Shown in pieces: positions 62,833 through 64,000 of a DNA stretch of 64,000 nucleotides. The stretch lies in the NCBI RefSeq assembly GCF_900184685.1, contig NZ_FXXL01000006.1, positions 1-64,000 on the forward strand. The letters are read 5' to 3'. The stretch's first letter is position 1; every line of letters begins with the position of its first letter. The notes under the pieces are model-generated. The model saw only the letters and a program-made list of their open reading frames with translations. It was not told the origin of the DNA and made no database searches. This DNA comes from Butyricimonas sp. Marseille-P3923. Lineage in GTDB: Bacteria; Bacteroidota; Bacteroidia; Bacteroidales; Marinifilaceae. A program made the translations under genes and the position numbers.

Positions 62833-62931
62833 AAATTGAAAGTTGAAAATTGAAAATGAAAAGAATCACGGAATAAGCGTCGGTTCGTGCGGCTGGAATC
62901 TAAAATCTAAAATTTAAAATCTAAAATTAAC
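62828..62931. repeat. Mosaic repeat with 37-bp core (copy 2, inverted)
   Basis: A heptamer tract (62828-62858, TTGAAAA type), the 37-bp core in inverted orientation (62864-62900) and a second tract (62896-62931, TCTAAAA type) end 2 bp before the ATG of cobQ. It is the reverse complement of the element at 58679-58804, although copy 1 carries an extra stretch of about 15 bases between the core and its TTTTCAA tract. Confidence 0.9.
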
Positions 62932-62933
62932 AC

Positions 62934-64000
62934 ATGTTTCTTCGCTCTATCATGTTTGTCGGTACCTGCTCGGACGCGGGAAAAAGCATCATCAACACGG
63001 CATTTTGCCGTATATTCAAGCAGGACGGTTATCATCCCGCCCCCTTCAAGGCACAAAACATGTCCTTGAACTCTTTCTCCACCCCCGACGGGTTGGAAAT
63101 AGGACGAGCCCAAGCCGTACAGGCGGAAGCGTGCGGTATAGCCCCGGAAAGCGACATGAATCCCGTGCTACTGAAACCCACGAATGACCAAAACTCGCAA
63201 GTGGTAGTAAACGGGAAGCCCGTCGGCAACATGTCCGCGAAAGCATACTTCATGTCCGACAACAAAGCCGGATTATTCAACGAAGCCTATGCCGCTTACG
63301 AGCGTTTGCGTGCCCGGTACAACCCGATAGTACTGGAAGGAGCCGGCAGCATATCCGAATTGAATCTCCGGGAACGGGATATCACCAACATGCGCATGGC
63401 ACTGCGCACCGATGCCGCCACCTATTTGGTCGCAGATATCGACCGGGGCGGCGTCTTCGGTTCCGTCTACGGTTCCATCGCCCTACTGTCGGAAGAAGAA
63501 AAACGCCAAATGAAAGGAATCATCATCAACAAGTTCCGGGGGGACAGCTCCCTTTTCGACGAAGGACGTCGCCTACTGCACGAATTGACAGGCATACCCG
63601 TCGTCGGGGTCATCCCTTACTTCCGGGATATCTATATCGAGGAGGAAGACTCCGTTTCCTTGGAAACCAAACACGTGAAAGCGGAAAGCGGGAAAATCAA
63701 CGTCGCTATCGTGCTGTTGAAAAGGATGTCCAACTTCACTGATTTCAACGTACTGGAAAGAGATGAGCGATTCCACGCTTATTACACGAACAACACGGAC
63801 GAAATCCGTAAAGCCGATATCATCATCCTGCCCGGCACCAAAAACACAATAGCGGATTTACAGAATATCCGGGCAAACGGCATCGCTGAGGCAATCATTC
63901 GTGCCCACAAAGACGGGAAAAAAGTAATCGGCATCTGCGGCGGCTACCAAATGCTGGGCGCCCGCATCGAGGACCCCGACCAGATTGAAGGCGACATACC
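62934..64000 (+). CDS. cobQ: Cobyric acid synthase (partial, cut by window edge)
   Basis: The first 355 residues of the glutamine-dependent amidase that converts adenosylcobyrinic acid a,c-diamide to adenosylcobyric acid. The reading frame is open to the window end. The P-loop is MFVGTCSDAGKSIINTAFCR (about 7-26). Other motifs are PFKAQNMSLNSFSTPDGLEI, VLEGAGSISELNL and VADIDRGGVFGSVYGSIALL. The glutaminase domain begins with IILPGTKNTIADL and has the nucleophile in GICGGYQMLGARI. The full protein should be near 490 residues. Confidence 0.96.
   Translation, partial: MFLRSIMFVGTCSDAGKSIINTAFCRIFKQDGYHPAPFKAQNMSLNSFSTPDGLEIGRAQAVQAEACGIAPESDMNPVLLKPTNDQNSQVVVNGKPVGNMSAKAYFMSDNKAGLFNEAYAAYERLRARYNPIVLEGAGSISELNLRERDITNMRMALRTDAATYLVADIDRGGVFGSVYGSIALLSEEEKRQMKGIIINKFRGDSSLFDEGRRLLHELTGIPVVGVIPYFRDIYIEEEDSVSLETKHVKAESGKINVAIVLLKRMSNFTDFNVLERDERFHAYYTNNTDEIRKADIIILPGTKNTIADLQNIRANGIAEAIIRAHKDGKKVIGICGGYQMLGARIEDPDQIEGDI

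Noticed and set aside
57840-62934. Cobalamin riboswitch in the gaps between cob genes
   Set aside because: No B12-box core or the expected long structured leader could be recognised by eye. A covariance-model search would be needed to exclude it.
1-64000. tRNA genes
   Set aside because: No stretch with the conserved T-arm sequence and a folding acceptor stem was recognised in the intergenic regions.

Overview
The window comes from a member of the Bacteroidales. Promoters have the Bacteroidetes form (TTTG/TTG, about 20 bp, then TAnnTTTG). Start codons lack Shine-Dalgarno sequences. The gene families are typical of the order: SusC/SusD, FecI/FecR-type regulation, DUF4369 thioredoxin-like proteins, DUF6266 and WG repeats. 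The 5' end of a 16S rRNA gene at the left edge and the overall gene content suggest a relative of Odoribacteraceae such as Butyricimonas. The genus is an inference that a 16S comparison would settle.

Layout. (1) 1-932, minus strand: start of an rRNA operon with two tandem promoters. (2) 933-4155, minus strand: a compact phage-like lysis cassette (small ORF, DUF6266 protein, holin-like protein, zinc amidase, second DUF6266 protein) with a LytTR regulator gene just upstream and no phage structural genes. (3) 4290-18764, minus strand: a TlpA-like protein and a nutrient-uptake locus (ECF sigma, FecR anti-sigma, SusC, SusD, two surface lipoproteins). Two ATPase-type genes that look inserted separate the sigma from its FecR. 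(4) 18943-28266, plus strand: hisS, hutH and a very large alpha-2-macroglobulin-like protein. (5) 28335-37508, minus strand: a two-component system resembling RprXY, two DUF4369/thioredoxin-like lipoproteins, a TPR lipoprotein and alaS. (6) 37670-53001, plus strand: mostly housekeeping genes (M23 peptidase, MerR regulator, Nif3, zinc-ribbon protein, valS, M48 peptidase, cysS, glutaminyl cyclase, ung, class II aldolase, typA, an AlkZ-like protein and a small membrane protein). (7) 52996-64000, both strands: a cobalamin region. An alpha-ribazole-phosphatase-like gene is translationally coupled to a large sensor kinase. It is followed by a WG-repeat lipoprotein, cobS, cobT, cobU, a DUF2809 protein, a GNAT enzyme, a second histidine phosphatase, a PduO-type adenosyltransferase and the first part of cobQ. 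CobU, CobT and CobS build the nucleotide loop. The phosphatase can remove the alpha-ribazole phosphate. The adenosyltransferase and CobQ act earlier, on the corrin ring.

The spaces between genes hold many short periodic repeats. There are 7-bp families (based on TCTAAAA, TCATAAA and TTTTCAA) and a 9-bp family (based on GGTTCATAA) that forms long inverted repeats. A mosaic element with a 37-bp core occurs twice in inverted orientation in the cobalamin region. The best candidates for something undescribed are the LytTR-linked lysis cassette, the ATPase pair that splits the sigma/FecR locus, and the macroglobulin that shares an eight-residue string with the SusC plug. No tRNA gene, CRISPR array, insertion sequence or complete prophage was seen.
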